A DNA stretch of 64,000 nt from the NCBI RefSeq assembly GCF_003344625.1, contig NZ_QPKJ02000009.1:79408-143407 (forward strand). Direction: 5' to 3'. The stretch is from Solirubrobacter deserti. Its GTDB lineage: Bacteria; Actinomycetota; Thermoleophilia; Solirubrobacterales; Solirubrobacteraceae. Shown here in pieces: positions 43,786-52,929 of the stretch (position 1 is the stretch's first letter; the number at the start of each line of letters is the position of its first letter). The position numbers and the translations under genes are program-made. The notes under the pieces were generated by a model. The model saw nothing but the letters and a program-made list of their open reading frames with translations. It searched no databases and was not told the DNA's origin.

Positions 43786-45357
43786 CTACTGAGCGCGCGC
43801 CTGGCCGAGGACCGTGCCGGCGACGTCGAGGGCGCGGATCGTCGCGCCCGCCGGGACGCCGCGCAGCGCGGTCTCGAAGCCCGTCCGGGGCACGGGCGGC
43901 GCACCTTCGACCTGCCACGCGGTGACCTCGGTCGCGCCGTTCCAGCTCACGAACACGTCGGCGCCGCGGCGCGCGAGCGACGGGCGCGTGGACGGGCGGC
44001 CGACCCAGGCGCCGCGGTAGGCGCGGTAGGAGTCGTTGCGACGGGCCATGCGGCCGTCGAAGATGAGCTTGCCGTTGGCGTCGTACTCGCTGAACCAGCG
44101 GTTGGAACCCCAACCGACGAACGTGTTGCCGTTGGGCAGCGGCTGCATCCCGGCCTGGGTGCGCGAGAGCAGGTTGCGCGGGTGCGTCAACGCGCGCACC
44201 AACGTCGCCCGCGTGCCGTCCAGCCGCAGCCGGATCGCGCGCGAGCGGCCGCGCTCGGCGTTGTCGAACAGCGTCAGCGTCCCGTCCGGCTGGGGGCGCG
44301 CGTCGTGCTGGAGCGCGAAGCGCGCACCCGGCCCGAACGTGAAGCTCGACCGCCTGCCGCCCAGCCGCCAGAGCACTCGGCCCGTCGCCCGCGAGACCTT
44401 GTAGACGGCGTTGGTCGAGCGGGCGGACAGGATGAAGTCGCCGGCCGGATCGAGCGCGACCGAGTTCAGGTGCAGGTAGTCCCAGGTGCCGTCGCGCTCG
44501 CGGTAGGTCTCGCTGACGGCGATGTTCCCCGCGCTGTGCCACTCGAACAGCACCAGCCCGGTGGCGATGTCGATCTCCTGCACGACCGACTGCAGGACGT
44601 CGCCTTCGGGGCGCTCGACCGCGTCCCACGCGTTCATCAGCGCCGTGCCCTGCGGGGTGATCGTGAACTCGTGCGAGTCGGCCTGGAAGCCGTTGCCCAT
44701 GCGCACGCGCTTGACGGTCCTGTAGGTCTCGTCGAGCACCATCCCGACGCCGCGGCCGCCGCCGGCGAACAGCCGCCCTTCCCACCAGGTGAGGACGGGC
44801 CGCCCACGCAGCGACTGCGTGCGCACGTCCATCGCGACGCCGCCGCCGCCGACCTGCCGGAACCAGACGAGCTCGCCGCGGTCGTCGATGATCATCGGGC
44901 CGTTCGCCCGTCCGCCCTTGGGACCGAGCAACACGAACCCGGGCGTGCGGCCGGCCGCTGCGCGCGTGATGTGCACGGGCGGCGGCTTGAGGTCCGGCCG
45001 GGACACGAACGACTCGGCCTCGGCGCGTGTGTCGGGGCGCACCGATCGGGTCTTGGCGGGCGTCGGGCGGCGCCCGATCCGGAACGAGTAGGACCGCGCC
45101 TGCGAGCGCACCCGCACGGTCTCGCCCTCCTCGAAACGCCCGTGCGGCACCCAGCTCGCGCCGGCGCCGTCCGAGTGCTCGCGCACGCGCCCGTTCATCC
45201 GTCCTGAGCGGGAGCCGGCCACGGTCACGGCGCCGAGCGACGTCGTCCCACGGAACGAGATCTGCGTCGTCTCGGACGCGGTCGTCATCCCGGGCACGGG
45301 GTAGACGGACACGCTCGCGGCGGCCAGCGCCGCCTGCAGGATCAAGGTGGAGAGCAT
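43786..45357 (-). CDS. Arylsulfotransferase-family secreted protein (second of a tandem pair)
   Basis: The protein has 523 residues with a short hydrophobic N-terminus (LSTLILQAALAAASVSVYPV). An N-terminal Ig-like domain leads to an arylsulfotransferase (ASST) beta-propeller with DSHEFTITPQGTALM, GLVLFEWHSAG, LHLNSVALDPAGDFILSARS and QHDARPQPDGTLTLFDNAER. ASST enzymes move sulfate between aryl esters and phenols; several catalytic His of the enteric enzyme cannot be confirmed by eye. ATG overlaps the stop of the upstream paralogue (TGATG), so the two are translationally coupled. Confidence 0.82.
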   Translation of the reverse strand: MLSTLILQAALAAASVSVYPVPGMTTASETTQISFRGTTSLGAVTVAGSRSGRMNGRVREHSDGAGASWVPHGRFEEGETVRVRSQARSYSFRIGRRPTPAKTRSVRPDTRAEAESFVSRPDLKPPPVHITRAAAGRTPGFVLLGPKGGRANGPMIIDDRGELVWFRQVGGGGVAMDVRTQSLRGRPVLTWWEGRLFAGGGRGVGMVLDETYRTVKRVRMGNGFQADSHEFTITPQGTALMNAWDAVERPEGDVLQSVVQEIDIATGLVLFEWHSAGNIAVSETYRERDGTWDYLHLNSVALDPAGDFILSARSTNAVYKVSRATGRVLWRLGGRRSSFTFGPGARFALQHDARPQPDGTLTLFDNAERGRSRAIRLRLDGTRATLVRALTHPRNLLSRTQAGMQPLPNGNTFVGWGSNRWFSEYDANGKLIFDGRMARRNDSYRAYRGAWVGRPSTRPSLARRGADVFVSWNGATEVTAWQVEGAPPVPRTGFETALRGVPAGATIRALDVAGTVLGQARAQ

Positions 45358-46934
45358 CAGGCCTTTCGGGACTCGCCCAAGACGGTTCCGGCCGCGTCGA
45401 CCGCGCGCACCACGGCGCGGGCGGACGGCGCGGGCAGGCGCGTCTCGAAGCCCGTGCGCGGATAGCGGCGCCCGTTGACGACCCAGGCCGCGACCTGCGT
45501 CGCGCCGTTCCAGCTCACGTGCAGCCGCTTGCCGCGCCGCACGGCCACCGGCCGGGTCTTCGGTGTGCCGACCCACGCCGCCCGGTACGCGCGGTAGCTG
45601 TCCATCCCGCGCGCGAGCCGGCCGTCGAACACGACCCGTCCCGCGGCGTCGAACTCGGTGAACCAGCGCTGCGAGCCCCAGCCCACGAACGTGTGGCCGT
45701 CGGGCAGCGGCTGCACGCCGCCCTGCGTGCTCGCGTGCAGGTCGAGCGGGTGCGTGCGCGAGGCGACGAGCCGGGCACGCCGCCCGTCGAGCCTCACCGT
45801 CAGTGCCCGTGAGCGGTGGCCGCGCCTCGCGTTGTCAAAGAGCGTCAGCGTGTCGTCGGGGCCGGGGCGGACGTCGTGCTGCTCGAAGAAGCGCGTCCCC
45901 GCGTCCTGGCGGAAGTCGGACCGCTTGCCGCCGAGCCGCCACAGCACGCGGCCCGTCGCGCGCGAGACCTTGTAGACGGCGTTCGTCCCACGCGCGGACA
46001 GCACGAAGTCGCCGCCCTCAGCCACCGCGACCGAGTTCAGGTGCATGTAGTCCAGGTGCTGCCGGCGGCTCACGCGCCGCCGGTAGCTCTCGGCGGTCGC
46101 GACGTTGCCGATGCTGTGCCACTCGAACAGCACGAGCCCGGTGGCGACGTCGACCTCCTGCACCACCGCTTGGAGCACTCGCCCCTCGTCGCGGTACACC
46201 GCGTCGTAGCCGATCAACAGCGCGGTGCCGTTCGGCGTGAGCGTGAACTCGTGCGAGTCGGCCTTGAAGCCGTTGCCCATCCGGACGCGCCGGACGAGGT
46301 CGTACTCGGCGTCGAAGATGACGCCCTCGCCGCGTCCCCCGCCGCCCACGAGCTTGCCCTGCCACCACGTGATCACCGGCTCGCCGCGGTAGCTCTGCAC
46401 GCGCACGTCGAACGCCGCCGTGTCGCGCGGCAGCTCCCGGAACCACACGAGCTGGCCGCGGTCGTCGATCACCATCGGCCCCATCTCGCGCCCACCCTTG
46501 GGGCCCAGGAACGTGAAGCCGGGTGTACGTCCGGGCTGCGCCTGATCGACCCACAGCCGCGGCGGGGTGAGGTCGGGCCGCGAGGCGAACGACTGCACGT
46601 CCGCCTTCATGTCCCGCGTGATGCGGCGGGTCGGCGCAGGCGCCGGCCGGCGCCCGACCTTGAACGAGTAGCGGCGCGCGCGTGAGCGCACGCGCACGGT
46701 CTCACCCGACGTGAAGCGCCTGCTCGGGAGCCAGCTCGCGCCCTGGCCGTCGGAGTGCTCGCGCACGCGGCCGCGATGGCGGCCGGAGCGCGAGCCGGTG
46801 ACCGTCACGGTGCCCAGATCGGTCGTTCCCCTGAAGCTGATCTGCGTCGTCGGGCTGGCCGTCGAGACTCCCGGTGCGGGGTACACGGCGACGCTGGCCG
46901 CGACGACCGCCGCGGTCACGAGGGATGAGGCCAC
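45357..46934 (-). CDS. Arylsulfotransferase-family secreted protein (first of a tandem pair)
   Basis: The protein has 525 residues. SSLVTAAVVAASVAVYPAPG is a signal-like start. Domain order and motifs are the same as in the downstream gene (DSHEFTLTPNGTALLIGY, LHLNSVAVAEGGDFVLSARG, TFVGWGSQRWFTEFD), with long identical stretches such as TNAVYKVSRATGRVLWRLGG. This is a clear tandem duplication that has diverged mainly in loops. The promoter region is the 122 bases before the divergent amidase gene. Confidence 0.82.
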   Translation of the reverse strand: MASSLVTAAVVAASVAVYPAPGVSTASPTTQISFRGTTDLGTVTVTGSRSGRHRGRVREHSDGQGASWLPSRRFTSGETVRVRSRARRYSFKVGRRPAPAPTRRITRDMKADVQSFASRPDLTPPRLWVDQAQPGRTPGFTFLGPKGGREMGPMVIDDRGQLVWFRELPRDTAAFDVRVQSYRGEPVITWWQGKLVGGGGRGEGVIFDAEYDLVRRVRMGNGFKADSHEFTLTPNGTALLIGYDAVYRDEGRVLQAVVQEVDVATGLVLFEWHSIGNVATAESYRRRVSRRQHLDYMHLNSVAVAEGGDFVLSARGTNAVYKVSRATGRVLWRLGGKRSDFRQDAGTRFFEQHDVRPGPDDTLTLFDNARRGHRSRALTVRLDGRRARLVASRTHPLDLHASTQGGVQPLPDGHTFVGWGSQRWFTEFDAAGRVVFDGRLARGMDSYRAYRAAWVGTPKTRPVAVRRGKRLHVSWNGATQVAAWVVNGRRYPRTGFETRLPAPSARAVVRAVDAAGTVLGESRKA

Positions 46935-47056
46935 GGACTAGCGAACCCGTACGGGCACGAAAGTTGCGCCCAAGGTAAGACTTCCAGCCGGTTGGACCCC
47001 CGGTCGATCGCGTACCGACCGGCGGGAGGTTTATCCACCACGTTTGCGCGGATTGG

Positions 47057-49957
47057 ATGGGGCGGACCATGCGACGATTCATCGCCTTCGCCGGCACGGC
47101 CTGTGCGGCCGCACTGGTGTTCGCCGGGCAGAGCTCGGCGTTCAACTACGTCTCCGACAGCAACGGCACCTGGTGGGGCATCCAGGACTTCGCGCCCCCA
47201 CGGGTCGACACCGGCTCGATCCGCGCCACGCAGATCGGCCCTGGCCAGTCACCCACGTTCAGCACCACGATCAACGGCTTCGGCGGGATCAAGGTGCAGG
47301 TGCCCGGCGCGCCGCGCCTCAACGGCGAGCTGATGCGCGGGTTCGGGCTCGAGTTCGACGGCGTGAGCGGCTTCAAGACGACGACCGCGGTCGAGCTCGG
47401 CGGGGTGGAGATCGCGCGCGCCGTCTCGATCAAGAAGGAGTTGCCGGTCGGGAGCGCCAGCTACGGCCGCTGGCTGGACACGTTCACCAACACGACCGGT
47501 GCGCCGCTGACGCTCAAGGTCGCGTTCGGCGGCCAGTCCGGCATCGGCGCGACCGGCACGAACTCCAGCGCGCTCGTCAACACCTCTTCCGGCGACACGA
47601 GCATCACCGCGGCGGACACGTGGGCGGAGGTCGCGACGCCGCTCAACGGCACGAACCTCGTCGGCGGCCCGCAGGCGACCGTGATCGGCACCCCGGCGCC
47701 GTTCGGCGGTGCGATGACGTTCACCGGCAACTGGCTGCACGACACCTTCGATGAGCCGTTCGGCGCCGCCGGCCACGAGGGCAACTTCCAGGCCTACGTG
47801 AACACGCTCACGCTCCAGCCGGGGCAGACGAAGTCCGTCCTGCACTTCGTCGTGCTCGGCCAGCGCGTGAACGCGGCCTCCTCGGAGGCCGAGCGGCTGA
47901 AGGTCGAGACGACGGCGGCGACGCTGGTGAGCGCGCCCGACCTCGCCGGGCTGAGCGCCGCCCAGGTCTGCTCGATCGACAACTTCGCGGTCAACGCCGA
48001 CTGCTCGACCGCCGGCTCGGTCCCGCGCATCCCGGTCCCGGCCAAGCCCAAGCCGGTCACGTCCTCCGGCTACGACGTGGTCGAGAAGTCGATCGGCCAG
48101 ATGCGGGCCGACATGGAGTCCGGCCTCACGACGTCGGCGGAGATCACACAGGCCTACCTGGACCGCATCAAGGTCTACGACCAGGGCCAGTTCGGCTTCA
48201 ACGCGTACGAGATCGTGGCCGGCGACGCGCTCGAGCAGGCGCGCAAGGCGGACGCCGCCCGCAAGGCGGGCAAGTCCTCGCCCGTCCTCGGCATCCCGAT
48301 CGCGGTCAAGAACCTGTTCGACACCTACGACATGGCGACCACGAACGGCTCCATGACGTTCGCCGGCTTCCGCCCGAAGAAAGACGCCTTCCAGGTCGCC
48401 AAGCTGCGCGAGGCGGGCGCCGTGATCATCGGCAAGGCAGCGCTCGAGGAGTACGCGACCAGCGGCCACTACTCCAACGACGCGTGGGGCCAGACGTGGA
48501 ACGCGTTCCACCCGTCCAAGTCCGCGCTGGCGTCCTCCGGCGGGTCGGCCACCGCGCTCGGCGCGAACCTCGCCGCGGGCGCGCTCGGCTCGCAGACCGG
48601 TGACTCGCTGTACGCGCCCGCGTCCGGCGCGTCGCTGGTGACCTTGCGCGGTACCGACGGCATGCAGTCCGGCACCGGCGTGATGCCGCTGTCCTGGATG
48701 ACCGACTACGGCGGAGCGATGGCCCGCTCGGTCCCGGACCTCGCGGACCTGCTCAACGTCGTCACCGGCACCGACCCCGAGGACCCGGTGACCGCGCCCG
48801 CCGACGCCGAGCGGCCCGCCGACTGGCGCTCCGTGCTCGACAAGGACGCCCTGAAGGGCAAGCGCATCGGCTACATCCCGGGCGTGTGGGAGGACCCGTT
48901 CGGCACCACCGGCACGGTCGAGGCGTCCAAGGCGGCGCTGAAGTACCTGAGCGACGCGGGCGCGACGATCGTCGAGATGGGCACCACCGTGGGCGACACC
49001 AACACGCCGGCCGCGCCGGCGGTCAACCCGCCGGGCAACACCTCGCAGGAAGGCTGGATGCAGTACATCGACGCGCATCCGGAGCTCGCCGAGCAGGGCT
49101 TCCCGATCCGCAACGCGGTCGACGTCGCGTGCTCGCAGAAGAAGGTCGAGTACGTGCGCCAGGACCCGAGCACGTGCTCCGCGGCGCCCGCCGCGCGTAT
49201 GACCGCGGCCGAGATCCAGGCCCGCCGCGACTACCGCCTGCAGTACAAGGCCAACGCCAAGACCTGGCTCGACACCGCGGGCGCCGACAACCAGGGCGTC
49301 GACGCCGTCGTCTACCCGGGGCTGCTGTCGGACATCTCGCTCAACGACGGCGGTGGCGGCCGCGCCGCCTTCGGTCGCCGCGACACGCCGGGCGCCGGCC
49401 CGGGCATCCCGACCGTCGTCTTCCCGGCGGGCGTCAACGATCACGGCCAGCCGATCAACCTCCAGCTGCTCGGCCGCGCCTGGGACGACGGCGAGCTCGT
49501 CGGCATGGCCTACGCGTTCTCCGTGCTCGCCGACAAGGACGGCAAGGGCCACGTCGCGGCGACGACCGCGCCGGCGCTCACGTTCGCCAAGGACACCACC
49601 GGCACCGTCGGCGGCTCCGTCCCCGCGACGCTGTCGCTGAGCCTCGGCACCCCGGCCGCGTTCGACCCGTTCATCCCGGGCGTGGCGAAGGAGTACACGA
49701 CCGCGACCGACGCGACGGTCACGTCGACCGCCGGGGACGCGACCCTGTCGGTCTCCGGGCCGGGGCACCTGACCAACGGCGCGTTCGCGCTCGCAGAGCC
49801 GCTGCGCGTCGAGTTCGGCAAGGCCGCCTGGACCGGCCCGACGACCAACGAGACCGTGCCGGTCACGTTCAAGCAGCTGATCAAGCGCACGGATCCTTTG
49901 CGCACGGGGGTCTACAGCAAGACGCTGACGTTCACGCTCTCGACGACGAACCCTTGA
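47057..49957 (+). CDS. Secreted amidase with N-terminal beta domain and shared C-terminal module
   Basis: The protein has 966 residues from ATG 47057, or 962 from ATG 47069 (MRRFIAFAGTACAAALVFAG). A signal peptide is followed by a beta-rich domain of about 300 residues, then an amidase-signature domain (about 345-830): GIPIAVKNLFDTY holds the catalytic Lys, ASSGGSATALGANLAAGALG the cis-Ser, and GSQTGDSLYAPAS the Ser nucleophile. The final 118 residues (about 849-966, from GGSVPATLSLSLG to TFTLSTTNP) form a module also found at the ends of the subtilase and the LVIVD protein in this window. It would hydrolyse amides outside the cell. Confidence 0.88.
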   Translation: MGRTMRRFIAFAGTACAAALVFAGQSSAFNYVSDSNGTWWGIQDFAPPRVDTGSIRATQIGPGQSPTFSTTINGFGGIKVQVPGAPRLNGELMRGFGLEFDGVSGFKTTTAVELGGVEIARAVSIKKELPVGSASYGRWLDTFTNTTGAPLTLKVAFGGQSGIGATGTNSSALVNTSSGDTSITAADTWAEVATPLNGTNLVGGPQATVIGTPAPFGGAMTFTGNWLHDTFDEPFGAAGHEGNFQAYVNTLTLQPGQTKSVLHFVVLGQRVNAASSEAERLKVETTAATLVSAPDLAGLSAAQVCSIDNFAVNADCSTAGSVPRIPVPAKPKPVTSSGYDVVEKSIGQMRADMESGLTTSAEITQAYLDRIKVYDQGQFGFNAYEIVAGDALEQARKADAARKAGKSSPVLGIPIAVKNLFDTYDMATTNGSMTFAGFRPKKDAFQVAKLREAGAVIIGKAALEEYATSGHYSNDAWGQTWNAFHPSKSALASSGGSATALGANLAAGALGSQTGDSLYAPASGASLVTLRGTDGMQSGTGVMPLSWMTDYGGAMARSVPDLADLLNVVTGTDPEDPVTAPADAERPADWRSVLDKDALKGKRIGYIPGVWEDPFGTTGTVEASKAALKYLSDAGATIVEMGTTVGDTNTPAAPAVNPPGNTSQEGWMQYIDAHPELAEQGFPIRNAVDVACSQKKVEYVRQDPSTCSAAPAARMTAAEIQARRDYRLQYKANAKTWLDTAGADNQGVDAVVYPGLLSDISLNDGGGGRAAFGRRDTPGAGPGIPTVVFPAGVNDHGQPINLQLLGRAWDDGELVGMAYAFSVLADKDGKGHVAATTAPALTFAKDTTGTVGGSVPATLSLSLGTPAAFDPFIPGVAKEYTTATDATVTSTAGDATLSVSGPGHLTNGAFALAEPLRVEFGKAAWTGPTTNETVPVTFKQLIKRTDPLRTGVYSKTLTFTLSTTNP

Positions 49958-49983
49958 TCGCCTAGCTCCGGGGATCTCCCGGG

Positions 49984-50026
49984 TGGTTGCGCGTCGGGGC
50001 CGTTGAGACGGTCCCGACCGCAACCA
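49984..50026 (+). terminator. Long hairpin between amidase and next gene
   Basis: TGGTTGCG.CGTCGGGGCCGT pairs with ACGGTCCCGACCGCAACCA through about 19 base pairs, with one bulged C and a G-U wobble, around a TGAG loop. It lies 27 bases after the amidase stop and ends 7 bases before the AAGGAG of the next gene. It may terminate the amidase transcript or fold in the leader of the small gene. Confidence 0.6.
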
Positions 50027-50041
50027 ACCCAAGGAGCTCCG

Positions 50042-50362
50042 ATGGCTTTCGGACAGACCAAGGACATGGAGATCGAGTTCGTCAACCGAACCGATCTCAC
50101 GCTGATCGTGCCCTCCGAGGGGCACCGGGTGAAGAACCCGGGCGGCCTCGAAGGCTGGAACAACATGACGATCGGCGGCAGCATCACGAACCTGCGGCCG
50201 GGCCAGTCGCGGAGCGTCCGCCAGACGCTCAACATCAAGGCCGTCGACGACGCCGAGTTCGAGATCCACTACAGCGCGACGAGCGGGCGTGACTTCACGC
50301 AGATCTTCCGCGGCGTGGACATCCGCGACAAGCACGCCGTGCTGCGCCTCACGCACGACTAG
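50042..50362 (+). CDS. Small protein of unknown function
   Basis: The protein has 106 residues from ATG 50042 (AAGGAG at 50033-50038). There is no signal peptide. The sequence alternates strands (IEFVNRTDLTLIV, GWNNMTIGGSITNLRPGQS, AEFEIHYSATSGRDFTQIF) as in a small beta-sandwich. I looked for aegerolysin, cold-shock and lectin motifs and saw no convincing match. It is flanked by two hairpins, suggesting a monocistronic unit between two large secreted enzymes. Confidence 0.65.
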   Translation: MAFGQTKDMEIEFVNRTDLTLIVPSEGHRVKNPGGLEGWNNMTIGGSITNLRPGQSRSVRQTLNIKAVDDAEFEIHYSATSGRDFTQIFRGVDIRDKHAVLRLTHD

Positions 50363-50371
50363 AGCTCCGAG

Positions 50372-50405
50372 GGCGGGCCACCGGCGCCGCGCCTGGTGGC
50401 CCGCC
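50372..50405 (+). terminator. Hairpin terminator after small gene
   Basis: GGCGGGCCACC (50372-50382) and GGTGGCCCGCC (50395-50405) pair perfectly around a 12-base loop, 9 bases after the stop at 50362. Confidence 0.75.
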
Positions 50406-50490
50406 GTCACCCGTTCAGCCCACCGCGCTTGACATCGGCCCGGCCGAGTGCGCATTTCCAGTGCTTAGGCAACGATCTGGGGGGATTGGC

Positions 50491-52923
50491 GTGCTGAGCG
50501 GGAAACGCGTGACGGCGTCGTTGGCGGCCGCCGTCTTAGCGGGAGTGGGGGCATCGACGGCGTACGCGGCTCCGCCCGCGCCGTCGGGACCGATCAAGAC
50601 CTACGACGGGGATCCGGGCAAGCTCGGCGACCCGGCGAGCTGGCGCACGCCGGAGTTCCTGCGCGACAACGGCATGCTGTCGATCGGCGCGGAGTACGCC
50701 TACGCGGCAGGCTTCGCGGGGCAGGGGACGAGCATCGGCGTCGTGGACTCCGGCACCGCCGCCGGGCACGTGCGCGAGCACGGCAGCTACGACACGCAGT
50801 ACGCGATCGGTGACCGCTACTTCGGCGTGCTGGCGCAGGGCGGGAACACCGGGCCGACGACCGGGTTCTGGATCCCGGGCGTCAACGACAACCACGGCAC
50901 GCACGTGTCGGGCACGATCGCCGCCAGCCGTGACGGCGTCGGCATCACCACGCCGGACGCGAACATGCACGGGGTCGCGTTCAACGCGAACCTGTACATG
51001 GGCAACACGAACAAGACCGACGGCGTCCTGTACGGCATCCTGCCGCCCAATGCGACGGCCGCGCAGCGCATCGACAACGCGTACCTGGGCAACGTCTACC
51101 GTGCCGTGAACGCGGCGCAGACGCGCGACGGCAAGCCGATCCGGATCATCACCTCCAGCTGGGGCAGCCAGCCCGGCACCGAGGACTACACGAACATGGA
51201 GCCGCTCCCCGGCGAGCCGGCCACGTACGGCCTCGGCCCGAGCTGGCGCTACATGACCACGCCCGAGGGCCAGGCGGACGCCGACGGCAACACGTCACAC
51301 TGGCTCAACCACGCGATCGACGTCGCGCGCACGGGCACGATCATCCAGATCACGGCCGGCAACAACGGCTACCGCAACCCGACCACGCGCGGCAACGCGC
51401 CGCACTTTCTGCCCGACCTCGAGGGCAAGTGGTACACGACCGCGGGCATCAACGCGACCATCGGCCGGACGCTCAACGCCGACGGCTCCGTCAAGGTCCC
51501 TGGGACCATCTCCACCTTCAACCGCTGCGGGCTGTCGAAGTGGTGGTGCGTGACGGCGCCGGGCAACCTGATCCAGTCGACGCAGGTGGCCTACAACGCG
51601 ACCACGGGCGCGATCACGCACGGCTACAACCAGTCCTCCGGCACGTCGATGTCGGGCCCGCACTCGGCCGCGATCCTGCACTTGATCATGCAGCGGTTCC
51701 CGTACATGACCAACGAGCAGGCGCTGTACACGATGTACACGACGAGCCGCCAGAACGCGACCGTCAACGCCACGTCGCGCCCGGCGCCGCGCACCGCGGG
51801 TGAGCCGAACCCGACCGCGGGCGAGATGGTCCAGGTCCCGGACGCCTCCAACGGCTGGCACACGCCGAACCTCAAGGACGCGTTCAACGGCCCCGGCCAG
51901 CTGCTCGGCCCGACCGCGTTGGACACCCAGGGCTTCGACGACACGTGGTCGAACGACATCTCCGACGTCGCGATCAAGGCGCGCAGGACCGAGGACGAGG
52001 CCGAGGCCGCGACCTGGGCGCAGACCAAGACCGAGAAGGGCTGGACGAACGGCCTCCCCGCCGGCGCGAGCCCGGCGGACCAGCTCGCGTTCGACACGGG
52101 CACGCGCCGCGAGGCCGCGCGCACCGCGCGCGTCTATGAGGGCTCGCTGACCAAGACCGGCGCGGGCACGCTCACGCTCTCGGGGAACAACACCTGGACG
52201 GGTAAGACGACGGTCAGCGGCGGCACGCTGAAGGTCACCGGCTCGCACGCCGCGCCCGTCGACGTCACCGCGGGCGGCACCCTCGCCGCCGCCGGCCGCT
52301 TCGGCGACGACGTGACGCTGGCCTCGGGCTCGACGCTCGTCGTCGGCGCCGGCGGCGCGACCGTGGGCGGGACGCTCGCGCTCAACGGCGCGACGCTCGC
52401 GCTCGACCTGAGCCGCCCGTTCACCGCCGGAACGGGCGTCTACATCCTGGCCGACGGCGTCACCGGCACGTTCGCCGGGCTCCCGAACGGCGCCACGTTC
52501 GAGCAGAACGGCCAGCGCGTCGTCGTGACCTACACCGACAAGGGCGTGCTGCTGTTCGCGCCCGCCACGCTGCCGGTCGGCGGCACCGTCCCGGCCACGC
52601 TCTCGCTCACGATCGGCACGGCCTCGTTCGCGCCGTTCCAGGCGGGCGTCGAGCACAACTACACCGCGACCACGGACGCCACGGTCATCTCGTCCGCCGG
52701 CGACGCGACGCTGAGCGTCTCCGAGCCGGGCCACATGACCAACGGCGCGTTCACGCTCCCGGAGCCGCTGCGCGTCGAGCTGGGCAAGACCACATGGACC
52801 GGCCCGACCTCCAACGAGAAGGTGCCGATCACGTTCAAGCAGCTGATCAAGGCCAACGACGCGCTGCGCACCGGCACATACTCCAAGACCCTGACGTTCA
52901 CGCTCTCGACCACGAACCCGTAA
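50491..52923 (+). CDS. Secreted subtilase (S8) with autotransporter-type strand repeats and shared C-terminal module
   Basis: I use GTG 50491, with GGGGGG at 50479-50484, giving 810 residues; GTG 50461 has no Shine-Dalgarno. After the signal peptide (SLAAAVLAGVGASTAYA) comes a subtilisin domain with catalytic Asp in IGVVDSG (about 85), His in DNHGTHVSGTIAA (about 138) and Ser in SGTSMSGPHSAA (about 386). Residues about 555-680 contain autotransporter-associated strand repeats (GTLTLSGNNTWTGKTTVSGG). The last about 115 residues are the module shared with the amidase and LVIVD proteins. It is followed by the serine hydrolase gene after only 6 bases. Confidence 0.9.
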   Translation: MLSGKRVTASLAAAVLAGVGASTAYAAPPAPSGPIKTYDGDPGKLGDPASWRTPEFLRDNGMLSIGAEYAYAAGFAGQGTSIGVVDSGTAAGHVREHGSYDTQYAIGDRYFGVLAQGGNTGPTTGFWIPGVNDNHGTHVSGTIAASRDGVGITTPDANMHGVAFNANLYMGNTNKTDGVLYGILPPNATAAQRIDNAYLGNVYRAVNAAQTRDGKPIRIITSSWGSQPGTEDYTNMEPLPGEPATYGLGPSWRYMTTPEGQADADGNTSHWLNHAIDVARTGTIIQITAGNNGYRNPTTRGNAPHFLPDLEGKWYTTAGINATIGRTLNADGSVKVPGTISTFNRCGLSKWWCVTAPGNLIQSTQVAYNATTGAITHGYNQSSGTSMSGPHSAAILHLIMQRFPYMTNEQALYTMYTTSRQNATVNATSRPAPRTAGEPNPTAGEMVQVPDASNGWHTPNLKDAFNGPGQLLGPTALDTQGFDDTWSNDISDVAIKARRTEDEAEAATWAQTKTEKGWTNGLPAGASPADQLAFDTGTRREAARTARVYEGSLTKTGAGTLTLSGNNTWTGKTTVSGGTLKVTGSHAAPVDVTAGGTLAAAGRFGDDVTLASGSTLVVGAGGATVGGTLALNGATLALDLSRPFTAGTGVYILADGVTGTFAGLPNGATFEQNGQRVVVTYTDKGVLLFAPATLPVGGTVPATLSLTIGTASFAPFQAGVEHNYTATTDATVISSAGDATLSVSEPGHMTNGAFTLPEPLRVELGKTTWTGPTSNEKVPITFKQLIKANDALRTGTYSKTLTFTLSTTNP

Positions 52924-52929
52924 CGACAC

